In this document: in pieces, positions 30,986 through 38,961 of the stretch
Numbering within the stretch: the first letter of the stretch is position 1
Layout: each line of letters starts with the position of its first letter
Assembly (NCBI GenBank): GCA_934120265.1
Contig: CAKOTU010000009.1
Location: 1 to 43,678 of the forward strand
Source of the DNA: an uncultured Bacilli bacterium
GTDB lineage: Bacteria > Bacillota_I > Bacilli_A > RF39 > UBA660
Length of the DNA stretch: 43,678 nt
Direction of reading: 5' to 3'
Translations under genes and position numbers: made by a program
Notes under the pieces: model-generated
What the model was told of the DNA's origin: nothing
Databases searched by the model: none
Seen by the model: only the letters and a program-made list of their open reading frames with translations

Positions 30986-33199
30986 TCAAAAATTGTTTTT
31001 ATTTACAAATTTGACTTTATTATAAATAAAATCAATATCTTTCTTATCAAAAAGATTAAATCTAATTGAATTAATACCAATTTTATATAAATTATCTATG
31101 TTCATATTTAATCTTTCACTATTAAATATATACATTAAATCATTCTTTTCCTTAATTGGATATACCTTGTTATAACGATCTTTTAAATAAATATTTTGAT
31201 TGTTATATAACTTATTTAAATTAAATTTACTAACCATCATTTCTTGTCTACCAAATACTATCAATTCTAAATTAGGATTACTATTATATCTTTTCTTATA
31301 CTCTTCTATTATTTCTTTTATTTCATCTAGAGTAAGTTCATAAGAAAGAGTTACTTTTTTTACACCTAAGGTATGTAAAAAGTGAACTGTATAAGAGTTA
31401 GTAGCATTTAAAGAAAAATCACTTGAATCTATATTTTTATAAACTAAACTACCTATTTCACCTATCATAACCGGTTTATCATAACTAATGTAATGATAAT
31501 TTACACGTGGTATTTTCAATATTAATCTTTTGTCATCATTTTCAAGTAAACTTATATCATCAGTATAAATTTTATCAACATTTAAGTTTTTTATTTGATT
31601 ATAAAGCGAAGAATCCTCTAATAAAACAGAAACTTCCTTTCTATTATCTACTTCTATCTTAGAAAAACAAACTTCTTTTTTTTCGTAAGCTATTTTATAT
31701 TTTCTTTCTTCTAATAATAGTTCAACCGCTTTTCTTCTTATTTCGTTTAGTTCCTTGTTATTAACATAAACATTATCATCTTTATAAATACTAATACTAT
31801 TAAGAGTAAAAGGTGTATTTCCAAGTTTACTTAATTGTTTTGTTATAAGTTCATCATCTAAAGGAGCATTATTTGCTTCGTAAACAGCGCCATCTAAAAC
31901 ACGCACAGTATTTTTTCCATCAGTTAATTCTAATTTAATATTACTTCCAATTTTTAAAGTGACAGACATATCAACTTTGATTTTTTTATTAATTTCATTA
32001 GTATACGTTTTTAAACTATTTAACTGTTTAATATCAGTTGTTTTAGAAACAGTACTATTTAACGTTACTTTTTCTCCAACGTATAGAGTAACTATATCAC
32101 CCTTTTTAGCTTCTTTTATTTTTTTATTATCTTTTATCATGCTTGTAACAATAAACCCATAATCATTGTCAACTATTCTTATACCATCACCAGTATTTAA
32201 ATCATCCTCTAGTTTTATTTTAACAATGTTTTTATTAACATAAACAATTTTACCTATTCTTATTCCTGCATGATTAGGTCTATAATCATTAGTTATTTTA
32301 TCATTATGTTCATTAAATAGAAATCCTTTTGTAAAATCACGATTAAATATCTTTTTCAATTCTTTAATATCATTGTCTGAAATAATGACTGTACCACTTT
32401 CAAAATATGAATCTATTGCTTTACGATATAAAGACACAACCAAGTATACATACTCAGCTCTTTTCATACGTCCTTCAATCTTAAAACTATCTATTCCACT
32501 TTCAATTAGTTTATCAATGTTATCTAATGTAAATAAATCCTTAGTACTTAGGGGATAATTATTTTTATTTAGTTTCTTGTTATCTTTATCAATAATATCA
32601 AATGGTAATCTGCAAGTACCAGCGCAGGCTCCTCTATTACCACTTCTTCCACCAATTAAGCTACTCATCAAACATTGACCGGAATAACTTATACAAAGTG
32701 CGCCATGAACAAACACCTCTAAATCAACAGATGTGTTTTTTTTAATTTCTTTAATTAAATCTATACTTGTTTCACGAGCAAGTACTACTCTTTTGATACC
32801 TAATTTCTCGCATATTTTAACACCTTCTAAGTTATGAATATGCATTTGTGTTGATGCATGTATTTCTAAATTAGGATATGTTTTTCTAACTAAATCAAGC
32901 ATTCCTAAATCTTGAATGATAATAGCATCTACATTGTTTTGATGAAGAAAATCAATATAATTCATAAATCTCGTTACTTCATTTTCTTTTATTAAAGTAT
33001 TAACTGTTACGTATACTTTTACACCATACACATGACATAAATCAATTGCTTCTTTTAACTCATCTAAATCAAAATTAGGTGCAAAAGCACGTGCACCAAA
33101 GGAATAACCACTAAGATAAACAGCATCACATCCAGCATTAATAGCCGCTACTAAAGCTTCTTTAGAACCTACTGGTGCTAATAACTCTGGTTTTTTCAT
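30986..33199 (-). CDS. peptidase U32 family protein (RlhA/TrhP-type RNA hydroxylation enzyme)
   Basis: 737 residues. The N-terminal U32 TIM-barrel domain (KKPELLAPVGSKEALVAAINAGCDAVYLSG ... FVHGALCISYSGQCLMSS) carries the four-Cys cluster CISYSGQC ... GACAGTC near residues 165-190, which in this family binds an iron-sulfur cluster. A long C-terminal extension follows, as in RlhA, which hydroxylates C2501 of 23S rRNA; related TrhP/TrhO proteins modify tRNA uridine. Substrate here not certain. The ATG at 33199 has TAGGAGG upstream; the stop is TGA, rare in this window. Follows a pilin-like gene. Confidence 0.85.
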   Translation of the reverse strand: MKKPELLAPVGSKEALVAAINAGCDAVYLSGYSFGARAFAPNFDLDELKEAIDLCHVYGVKVYVTVNTLIKENEVTRFMNYIDFLHQNNVDAIIIQDLGMLDLVRKTYPNLEIHASTQMHIHNLEGVKICEKLGIKRVVLARETSIDLIKEIKKNTSVDLEVFVHGALCISYSGQCLMSSLIGGRSGNRGACAGTCRLPFDIIDKDNKKLNKNNYPLSTKDLFTLDNIDKLIESGIDSFKIEGRMKRAEYVYLVVSLYRKAIDSYFESGTVIISDNDIKELKKIFNRDFTKGFLFNEHNDKITNDYRPNHAGIRIGKIVYVNKNIVKIKLEDDLNTGDGIRIVDNDYGFIVTSMIKDNKKIKEAKKGDIVTLYVGEKVTLNSTVSKTTDIKQLNSLKTYTNEINKKIKVDMSVTLKIGSNIKLELTDGKNTVRVLDGAVYEANNAPLDDELITKQLSKLGNTPFTLNSISIYKDDNVYVNNKELNEIRRKAVELLLEERKYKIAYEKKEVCFSKIEVDNRKEVSVLLEDSSLYNQIKNLNVDKIYTDDISLLENDDKRLILKIPRVNYHYISYDKPVMIGEIGSLVYKNIDSSDFSLNATNSYTVHFLHTLGVKKVTLSYELTLDEIKEIIEEYKKRYNSNPNLELIVFGRQEMMVSKFNLNKLYNNQNIYLKDRYNKVYPIKEKNDLMYIFNSERLNMNIDNLYKIGINSIRFNLFDKKDIDFIYNKVKFVNKNNF

Positions 33200-33222
33200 T
33201 TTAAAACCTCCTAAAAAAGTTG

Positions 33223-33594
33223 CTAATGGCAACCTTGTATACTTTGATATTCATCATATGTATAAACATATTTATTATTTTTATATTCTATTTTAATACA
33301 TCCTCTAGCTTTTGTTTCTGTTTCAGGATCTAAGATATCTTTATTTTCTAATAAACCACTTTTCTTTAAGTCTTCAATTTTTAAATAATATGGTTCTGTT
33401 TCCGATAATAAATCTGTGTTTTGTGCTCCCCACATTCTAGCAATATTTTCTAAAGATTCTTTCTGACTTTTAGATAAATTACTACTTGAATCATTAAAAA
33501 CATCCTCAATCACAGGGTAAATTATTAAAACAAGTACTCCAAGTATTGTTATAACACCTATTAATTCTACTAAAGTAAATCCCTTCTTTTTCAT
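33223..33594 (-). CDS. small prepilin-type protein (minor pilin-like)
   Basis: 123 residues. KKKGFTLVELIGVITILGVLVLIIYPVI is a class III pilin signal and hydrophobic helix. The short remaining domain (SQKESLENIARMWGAQNTD ... EYKNNKYVYTYDEYQSIQGCH) contains Cys at ARGCIK and the penultimate position, a possible disulfide loop like that at the end of many pilins. Its size suits a minor pilin or competence-type pseudopilin. The ATG at 33594 has AGGTGATAGA; a 15-codon extension is unlikely. Ends 24 bp before the U32 gene. Confidence 0.75.
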   Translation of the reverse strand: MKKKGFTLVELIGVITILGVLVLIIYPVIEDVFNDSSSNLSKSQKESLENIARMWGAQNTDLLSETEPYYLKIEDLKKSGLLENKDILDPETETKARGCIKIEYKNNKYVYTYDEYQSIQGCH

Positions 33595-33643
33595 TCTATC
33601 ACCTATCAAAATTATAATATACTTTTTATAAAAACACAAGAAA

Positions 33644-33669
33644 AGAAATAATCAATTTTGATTATTTCT
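33644..33669. terminator. hairpin with short T-tails on both strands
   Basis: AGAAATAATCA-ATTT-TGATTATTTCT. It ends whatever is transcribed from 33796 leftward; T-rich tail TTTTCTTG on the minus strand. Confidence 0.6.
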
Positions 33670-33679
33670 AAAGTGAGTA

Positions 33680-33750
33680 AGGAGTGTATTTATTTCTATT
33701 AATTTATATTTTATTTTATTTCTTTCTTAATTATCACCTCCACTATAATA
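33680..33750 (-). other. perfect ribosome-binding sequence without an ORF
   Basis: Minus strand: TATAGTGGAGGTGATAATTAAG contains the nine-base anti-16S match GGAGGTGAT (33733-33741), but no ATG/GTG/TTG follows at usable spacing; a later CACTCC could pair with it. Either a tiny ORF on a rare start or a non-coding RNA. Confidence 0.35.
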
Positions 33751-33795
33751 AGTGTACCAGACAATTATGAAATTTTTTTGTTAGATATGTGAATT

Positions 33796-34482
33796 TTATA
33801 TTTTTTTACCACATAAGAAGCAAGTTGTTGCGGATGGTGATAGTGGTGCACCACAATTTGGGCAAATTTTATTACCATTTTCGTTAATTTTAATTTCTTC
33901 TTTAACTTCCTCTTTTGGTTCTTCTATAACTGGCTTTGGTTTTAAATCTTCTGGATTAACATCATGTATTTTAGCTTCTATTGGTTCATCAGAAGCTCCA
34001 AATATAGATAATTTTTTCTCAGAAGTAACTTTATTTTCTAATTTATTTAAAGGTACAGTATTATTTTCATCATCTATATCTATTATTTCTATATTATCAT
34101 CTTTATTTATTTCATCATCGATTTTTTCATCATATATTGAAGTTGACGTGATTTTATTTTTTTCATCAATATATTCATTATTTACTAGTTCCATCAAATC
34201 ATCGCGTATATCTTTTTTAGGAACATTGACAGTCTTTACATTTGGATTTAACTCATCATATCCAAAGTCATTTTGATCTACTACAATATCTATTTTTTTA
34301 CCATCTTGCGCTTTATATTTAGGAACGTTAGAATAATCCTTTGGTTGATATATATATTCATCATACGAGTTATCAACCGTTTGTTTTTGTATTTTAGCTT
34401 TAGTATCAAACAAAGATTTTTGATCATCTAAATAAGAATTTGAACTATCTTTCGCTACTTGTTTATTAAAAAATAACCCCAT
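33796..34482 (-). CDS. acidic protein with C-terminal zinc ribbon
   Basis: 228 residues, no membrane segment. Mostly low-complexity Asp/Glu/Lys/Asn sequence, probably disordered, then a C-terminal zinc ribbon CPNCGAPLSPSATTCFLCGKKI, a double CxxC motif typical of zinc-ribbon adaptor proteins. Conserved-looking islands: KIDIVVDQNDFGYDELNP (about 70-90) and LSIFGASDEPIEAKIHDVNPEDLKPK. No function can be assigned. AGGAGGAG precedes the ATG. Third gene of an rnhB operon. Confidence 0.62.
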   Translation of the reverse strand: MGLFFNKQVAKDSSNSYLDDQKSLFDTKAKIQKQTVDNSYDEYIYQPKDYSNVPKYKAQDGKKIDIVVDQNDFGYDELNPNVKTVNVPKKDIRDDLMELVNNEYIDEKNKITSTSIYDEKIDDEINKDDNIEIIDIDDENNTVPLNKLENKVTSEKKLSIFGASDEPIEAKIHDVNPEDLKPKPVIEEPKEEVKEEIKINENGNKICPNCGAPLSPSATTCFLCGKKI

Positions 34483-34499
34483 GTTACTCCTCCTAACTA

Positions 34500-34760
34500 T
34501 TAATCTCGATTAATATTACGTAGATTATTTACTCTATTTCTAAAATCAGTTGAGTGATTAAAATCATTTTGATTATTCACTTCTGTTTTTCTTTCGAATG
34601 TTTTATTTTCAAAATTTTTATATTTTAAATTGTTCATTTCTTCTTTTACTTGTTCAACTGTCTTACGACCAAGTTTTGCATAATTACTAAACTGTCCATT
34701 ATCATATTTATTATTATTACTACTACTTACAAAAGGATTTTTTTGAAAACTATTATTCAT
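34500..34760 (-). CDS. small Asn-rich hypothetical protein
   Basis: 86 residues, hydrophilic, with about a quarter Asn. A short amphipathic segment KLGRKTVEQVKEEMNNLKYKNF lies in the middle; the ends are disordered. It overlaps the 3' end of rnhB by 8 bp and precedes the zinc-ribbon gene by 17 bp, so it belongs to that operon. No family recognised; AGGTAGAAC serves as a modest ribosome binding site. Confidence 0.5.
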   Translation of the reverse strand: MNNSFQKNPFVSSSNNNKYDNGQFSNYAKLGRKTVEQVKEEMNNLKYKNFENKTFERKTEVNNQNDFNHSTDFRNRVNNLRNINRD

Positions 34761-35382
34761 GTTCTACCTCCAAGATTTCTTTTACAGGTCCATAGCTCTT
34801 TCTATAACCATCAATCAAACCATATTTATGAATTGCTTCTAAATGTTTTTTTGTTGGATATCCCTTATGTGAAGCAAATCCATATTCAGGATGTAATTTA
34901 TCTAAATCATACATCATTTTATCTCTTGTTACTTTAGCCATAACGCTTGCTGCTGCTATACTAATGCTTTTAGCATCACCTTTAATAATAGATGTTGTTG
35001 GTATATCCATATCAATAGGCATAGCGTCTATTAAGACATGTTCTAAAGGAATGCTTTTTCTAACTTCATTTATAGCTCTAATCATAGCTTGTCTACTTGC
35101 TTCATAGATATTCATCTCATCTATCTCTTCTGGAGTACACATTCCTATTGCATAACACACTGCATGTTCTTTTATATAGTCATAAAAAAGGTTTCTTTTT
35201 TTCTCACTCAACTTCTTCGAATCAGTTAAACCTTCTAATTTAAAATCTAAAGGTAAGACTACACAAGCAGTTACTACAGGTCCAACTAAAGGACCTCTAC
35301 CTACTTCATCTACTCCACCTATATATTTTAAACCTTTATCATATAATTCATGTTCATATTTATATAAATCAAACTCTTCCAT
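34753..35382 (-). CDS. rnhB: ribonuclease HII
   Basis: 209 residues. Type 2 RNase H motifs are intact: GGVDEVGRGPLVGPVV with catalytic Asp/Glu near residue 26, LTDSKKLSEKKR, VLIDAMPID and SIAAASVMAKVTRDKMM. It removes single ribonucleotides misincorporated into DNA. Reads from an extended -10 placed back to back with that of the divergent YtqA-type gene. First gene of an operon with two small uncharacterised genes. Confidence 0.96.
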   Translation of the reverse strand: MEEFDLYKYEHELYDKGLKYIGGVDEVGRGPLVGPVVTACVVLPLDFKLEGLTDSKKLSEKKRNLFYDYIKEHAVCYAIGMCTPEEIDEMNIYEASRQAMIRAINEVRKSIPLEHVLIDAMPIDMDIPTTSIIKGDAKSISIAAASVMAKVTRDKMMYDLDKLHPEYGFASHKGYPTKKHLEAIHKYGLIDGYRKSYGPVKEILEVEHE

Positions 35383-35396
35383 ATTATCACACTACC

Positions 35397-35405
35397 ATTA
35401 TAGCA
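35397..35405 (-). promoter_or_regulatory. extended -10 promoter of rnhB (TGCTATAAT)
   Basis: TGnTATAAT on the minus strand, 14 bp ahead of the rnhB ATG, 15 bp from the opposing -10. Confidence 0.6.
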
Positions 35406-35420
35406 AAAACTTTGGAAATA

Positions 35421-35429
35421 TGCTATAAT
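35421..35429 (+). promoter_or_regulatory. extended -10 promoter of the YtqA-type gene (TGCTATAAT)
   Basis: The same nonamer on the plus strand, 16 bp ahead of the chosen ATG. The two promoters cannot both hold a polymerase at -35. Confidence 0.6.
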
Positions 35430-35445
35430 TTACACGGTGATTTAC

Positions 35446-36378
35446 ATGAACTTTAAATATAGTGACACAAATAAACGTTATCACACACTTGATTATTTTT
35501 ATAAACATAAATTTAATAGTAAAGTTTTTAAAGTTAGTTTGAATGCAGGTTTTACCTGCCCTAATATAGATGGCAAATGCGGATATGGCGGATGCATCTA
35601 TTGTTCCTCTTTAGGAAGTGGTGAATTTGCAGGAAATAAAAATGATGATTTGGTAACTCAATTTAATGAAGTTAGAGATATGATATCAAAAAAATGGCCT
35701 AACAGTTTATATATTGGGTACTTCCAAGCCAATACTAACACATATGCTCCTGTTAATATTTTGAAGGAAAAATATGAAACTATTCTAAAACTAAATAATG
35801 TTGTTGGTTTAAATATTGCAACTAGAGCTGATAGCATTACCGATGATTGTTTAGACTATTTAGAAGAATTAAGTAAAAAAACATATCTTACTATAGAACT
35901 TGGTTTACAAACAATACACGAGGATACTTCTAAACTTATAAATAGATGCCATAATCTTGATTGTTTTTATGACATGGTACAAAAGTTAAGAGCTAGAAAT
36001 ATAAATGTTGTCGTACATATTATTAATGGTCTACCATTTGAAACCAAAGATATGATGATTGAAACCGTAAAATACCTAAACAGCCTTGATATTCAAGGTA
36101 TTAAAATACACATGTTAAGCATTTTAAAAAATACCGCATTAGAAAAATTATATAATAAAACAAAATTTCACGTTCTAACAAAAGAAGAATATGTTGATAT
36201 AGTTTGTGATCAACTAGAATATCTAAGACCAGAAATAGTTATTAATAGAATTACTGGAGATCCAAAAAAAGAAGACTTAGTTGAACCTGATTGGCTAATA
36301 AAGAAGTTCTGTGTTCTAAATGATATTGATAAAGAAATGAAAAAAAGAGATAGTTATCAAGGAATTAAAGTAAAATAA
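35446..36378 (+). CDS. ytqA: TIGR01212 family radical SAM protein (YtqA/MnmL-type)
   Basis: 310 residues. The family start (KRYHTLDYFYKHKFNSKVFKVSLNAGFTCPNIDG) leads to a radical-SAM-like Cys set CPNIDGKCGYGGCIYC near residue 35. ELGLQTIHE and VVVHIINGLPFET are the later SAM/barrel motifs. In B. subtilis YtqA takes part in making mnm5s2U at the wobble position of tRNA; the same role is likely here by family. The ATG at 35446 has ACGGTG at 6 nt; the upstream GTG lies inside that site. Monocistronic. Confidence 0.88.
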   Translation: MNFKYSDTNKRYHTLDYFYKHKFNSKVFKVSLNAGFTCPNIDGKCGYGGCIYCSSLGSGEFAGNKNDDLVTQFNEVRDMISKKWPNSLYIGYFQANTNTYAPVNILKEKYETILKLNNVVGLNIATRADSITDDCLDYLEELSKKTYLTIELGLQTIHEDTSKLINRCHNLDCFYDMVQKLRARNINVVVHIINGLPFETKDMMIETVKYLNSLDIQGIKIHMLSILKNTALEKLYNKTKFHVLTKEEYVDIVCDQLEYLRPEIVINRITGDPKKEDLVEPDWLIKKFCVLNDIDKEMKKRDSYQGIKVK

Positions 36379-36380
36379 GC

Positions 36381-36407
36381 ACACATTACCTACTATTTCA
36401 TATAATT
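36381..36407 (+). promoter_or_regulatory. possible mother-cell (sigma-K/E-like) promoter
   Basis: AC, 16 bp, CATATAAT matches the sigma-K pattern AC-N16-CATANNNT. It lies 36 bp ahead of a coat-like gene. TATAAT alone could equally serve the main sigma factor. Confidence 0.4.
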
Positions 36408-36436
36408 AATTAGAAATGTAAAAGGAGTGTGTGTTA

Positions 36437-36730
36437 ATGAAAAAAGATCGTAATTGTGGTGGCGCTTCATATCCAATATATCCTGCTTACCCTGGTGTTA
36501 TGCCTCAAGGAATGATGGGAATGCCAATGCCTGGAATGGGAATGATGCCAATGAGTCCTTATCCAACACAAACAGTAACAAGTACAACTACTACATCTAC
36601 TACTACTGTTGAGCAGCAATTATCTAATCTTAACAATCAAATAAATAGTCTAGAAAGAAGAGTTTCAAATCTAGAAAGTTTAATTGGTAATGCAAATAAA
36701 TACAATAATTCAAATTATCAAGTAATGTAA
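36437..36730 (+). CDS. small Met/Pro/Gly-rich protein, spore-coat-like
   Basis: 97 residues. After a basic start with one Cys (KKDRNCGG), the N-terminal half is a Met-Pro-Gly-Tyr-rich tract (YPAYPGVMPQGMMGMPMPGMGMM), then a Thr/Ser run (TVTSTTTTSTTTVE) and a C-terminal coiled coil (QLSNLNNQINSLERRVSNLESLIG). Such composition is common in spore coat and crust proteins; identity is not certain. AAAGGAG is 9 nt from the ATG at 36437; the GTG two codons earlier is less well placed. Own terminator follows. Confidence 0.6.
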   Translation: MKKDRNCGGASYPIYPAYPGVMPQGMMGMPMPGMGMMPMSPYPTQTVTSTTTTSTTTVEQQLSNLNNQINSLERRVSNLESLIGNANKYNNSNYQVM

Positions 36731-36770
36731 AAAAATATCACATCAAAATGATGTGGTATTTTTCTTTTTT
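36730..36770 (+). terminator. bidirectional terminator (coat-like gene / pilin-like gene)
   Basis: AAATATCACATC/GATGTGGTATTT hairpin with T-runs on both sides; serves converging transcripts. Confidence 0.8.
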
Positions 36771-36771
36771 A

Positions 36772-38625
36772 TCAATCTATACTCAAATCATATGGATTAT
36801 TTACTGTACCTTCTCCAGATGTTATATATACCTTAGATGACAGAGTTATAACTGGGCGAGCCGCAATCCACAAGTTAGCTGGATAATCATCAGTACAAAG
36901 TCCATTGTTATTTACATCAGATGTGTATGAAGATATTTTCCTATTCACATACCAAAATGAGATATTTAAATCATTTCCGGTATACATCTCTCCCCAACTT
37001 GGTAATACTACATTTAATGTTGTCTCTCCGTCTGGTTTTAAATTTGCATAATTTGTTCCATACCCACTTTGTTTTAATTCAAGTGTTGTTGGTATTATCA
37101 TACTCTTTGTTTTTTCACTATACCAATTATAAAAACTATTTGTCGCATTATTTAAGTAATATGGTAGATTTTCTCCAGTGTCTACCTCATAATCGTTTTC
37201 TCCCTCCATTAAATCAAAGCGATTATGATTTGTACATCCGTCTGCATAAAAATCTCCAGTCATATTTTCTGTTCCATATTTCTTGGTTGATGAATAAAGG
37301 CAGCTTGTCTCTCCTTCTCCACTGTCTATACTATAAAATGGTATGAACGTTCCTAATCTAGTAGAAATTGTATTAGGTAAATTTCTTAATACATCTGCTC
37401 TTTCTAATTTTATACTTCCATCATCATTTATATTTACTATTCTATATCTTACTTTTAATGTGCTTGTTTTATTACTTACCTTATTTACATATGTTTCTGT
37501 TATTTCTTTTACATATGGATTATTTGATTCATCTAAATATACATAATCTCCTACTTTTCCTAAATTCAATTTCTTATTTTCTTTTAAACTTCTTTCACTA
37601 CTTAATATGTATGGATTACTTCTTGTTCCTTCTCCTTCTTTTACTAATACGTCATCTTTTATACTTATTACCGGTCTTATTCCTAAGCCATATGCATTTG
37701 TATAATAAGGTTTTGACACTAAATTACTCGGATTCGAATAGTGTGTGTGCCACTGTTGATTTGTTGCATTGTTGGTTGGTGTTATTAACCATGATAATTC
37801 ATCTTCATCTAAGTATGATCCTCCATCTTGAATACTTACAACATCTAAAGCATATATATAATCTTCATATGTTAATAGTCCTACTTTTTCTACTACTTTA
37901 TTTTGACATGTTTCCATTTTTGTATATGTCTCTGGTGTTACATCAACTTTATCTACACAAAACTCTGTATCTACTATTTTATCTGTTCTATCTAGCTTAT
38001 TATAAAAATATTCATTTAACCATTTTCTCACCCACGACGTATTCCACTCATTTGTTGTCCCGTACGCTATTGATGTTAATGATACTGCCGATACTAGTTT
38101 TATTGTATTATTGCTATTATTTGTTTCTACTACTTCCCATAGTTGTCCCGAATATAACACATAATTCTTTTGCGTTAATTGTTCTGCTTTTGTTCCATAT
38201 ACTTTATTTACTGTGTTTCCATTTACTAATACATTTTTCTTTATGTGCTTTGTATCGTTTTCTATTAATGATTTTAAAGTTTTATAATCACCTAAACTAT
38301 CTCTTCCCTCATAATAGAATTCATAATCTATTCCATTTTTATACACAAATACTTTTTTATTTTCATCTTCATCAGTTTTTACATAACCTTTATTTTTTAA
38401 CTCACCTATTGTTATTTGTGTCGGTATTGCTTCTTTATTTTCTCCATACTCTGAAAATATATAAAGTTCTGTTGCTTTTTCTATATTCTCTGCAGTTCTT
38501 TCGGCTGCTCCTTTCTTTACACTCTTTATTGTGTTCATTACTATTGGGGTTGCAATCAAAGCGATTATTGCTAGCACTACTATCACCGCTAGTAATTCTA
38601 TTAAAGTAAATCCTTTCTTTTTCAT
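36772..38625 (-). CDS. large prepilin-type protein with two tandem lectin-like domains
   Basis: 617 residues, the largest pilin-like protein here. KKKGFTLIELLAVIVVLAIIALIATPIV is the class III signal and spine. Two C-terminal repeats each end alike: GLGIRPVISIKDDVLVKEGEGTRSNPYILS (near residue 340) and IAARPVITLSSKVYITSGEGTVNNPYDLS (the very end); the preceding parts carry VLYSGQLWEVVETN and aromatic-rich blocks as in formylglycine-enzyme/C-type-lectin-like (DUF6273-type) domains. Probably a surface adhesin built on a pilin stem. GAAGGAG precedes the ATG. An upstream RNA module with a G9 tract lies between it and ftsK. Confidence 0.8.
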   Translation of the reverse strand: MKKKGFTLIELLAVIVVLAIIALIATPIVMNTIKSVKKGAAERTAENIEKATELYIFSEYGENKEAIPTQITIGELKNKGYVKTDEDENKKVFVYKNGIDYEFYYEGRDSLGDYKTLKSLIENDTKHIKKNVLVNGNTVNKVYGTKAEQLTQKNYVLYSGQLWEVVETNNSNNTIKLVSAVSLTSIAYGTTNEWNTSWVRKWLNEYFYNKLDRTDKIVDTEFCVDKVDVTPETYTKMETCQNKVVEKVGLLTYEDYIYALDVVSIQDGGSYLDEDELSWLITPTNNATNQQWHTHYSNPSNLVSKPYYTNAYGLGIRPVISIKDDVLVKEGEGTRSNPYILSSERSLKENKKLNLGKVGDYVYLDESNNPYVKEITETYVNKVSNKTSTLKVRYRIVNINDDGSIKLERADVLRNLPNTISTRLGTFIPFYSIDSGEGETSCLYSSTKKYGTENMTGDFYADGCTNHNRFDLMEGENDYEVDTGENLPYYLNNATNSFYNWYSEKTKSMIIPTTLELKQSGYGTNYANLKPDGETTLNVVLPSWGEMYTGNDLNISFWYVNRKISSYTSDVNNNGLCTDDYPANLWIAARPVITLSSKVYITSGEGTVNNPYDLSID

Positions 38626-38668
38626 ATTTCTCCTTCTTTCTTACTTCTTAATTTTTATCTATACTTTA

Positions 38669-38674
38669 ATTATA
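38669..38674 (-). promoter_or_regulatory. -10 element (TATAAT) near the pilin-like gene at 36772
   Basis: TATAAT preceded by GTG, 43 bp ahead of the ATG and downstream of the RNA module; it has no clear -35. It may give transcription independent of the module. Confidence 0.4.
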
Positions 38675-38764
38675 CACTTTTTTAGTTCTTATAAACATAT
38701 AGCCATAGTACATATTTTTAATATATTTATGTGTTTATAAAAAACATATTCTTGTAAAAAGGAA

Positions 38765-38923
38765 AACAAAAAAACGCAAAGAAATCTAGACTGCTAAAAA
38801 ATCTAGAAACCTTGTGTTTTCTTTATTTATTAATATTATAGTATGATTAAATACCCCCCCCCGGTTGGGTTTTGAGCTATTTTTATACTTGTCTCTTTAA
38901 CCATACTATCACTACCTTTAATG
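38765..38923 (-). ncRNA. leader/small RNA module, copy A, with G9 tract
   Basis: Starts about 7 bp after a consensus promoter just past the ftsK stop. The order is: TATGGTTAAA, the conserved AAAACCCAACC (38863-38873), G9 (38854-38862), TTTAATCATA (pairs perfectly with TATGGTTAAA, allowing G-U), then a two-part hairpin (about 38771-38820) ending in T7. Copy B at 42405-42536 has the same elements in the same order. It could be an attenuator, riboswitch or small RNA upstream of the pilin-like gene. No known RNA family was recognised. Confidence 0.6.
38836..38904 (-). CDS. 22-codon leader ORF containing an in-frame G9 tract
   Basis: MVKETSIKIAQNPT-GGG-YLIIL, with G9 encoding three glycines and a stop 16 nt before the terminator hairpin. 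AAAGG is 10 nt upstream of the ATG. With ten Gs the frame would continue for 38 codons and end inside the hairpin. Copy B does not keep this ORF, so coding is uncertain. Confidence 0.3.
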   Translation of the reverse strand: MVKETSIKIAQNPTGGGYLIIL

Positions 38924-38928
38924 TTTTT

Positions 38929-38958
38929 ATTATACAATTTAGCATCATTTGTTGTCAA
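38929..38958 (-). promoter_or_regulatory. promoter of RNA module copy A
   Basis: TTGACA (38953-38958), 18-bp spacer, TATAAT (38929-38934) on the minus strand; both hexamers perfect. The -35 lies 3 bp beyond the ftsK stop codon. Confidence 0.88.
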
Positions 38959-38961
38959 CAA

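Noticed and set aside
25868..30990. Possible mycoplasma-type code (TGA = Trp)
   Set aside because: Trp is TGG in intact domains, and TGA ends the U32 gene where read-through would fuse it in frame to yihY. The lack of TGA elsewhere reflects AT-rich stop choice.
37458..38609. Long Leu/His/Tyr-rich open frame on the plus strand opposite the large pilin-like gene
   Set aside because: Composition is that of a reverse-complement shadow, no ribosome binding site, and the minus-strand reading gives a clear class III signal and domains. The same holds for plus-strand frames opposite the other pilin-like genes.
38765..38923. Module copy A as a c-di-GMP, preQ1 or 6S RNA
   Set aside because: The conserved cores of those classes are not visible, and the closing helix plus AAAACCCAACC does not fit them.
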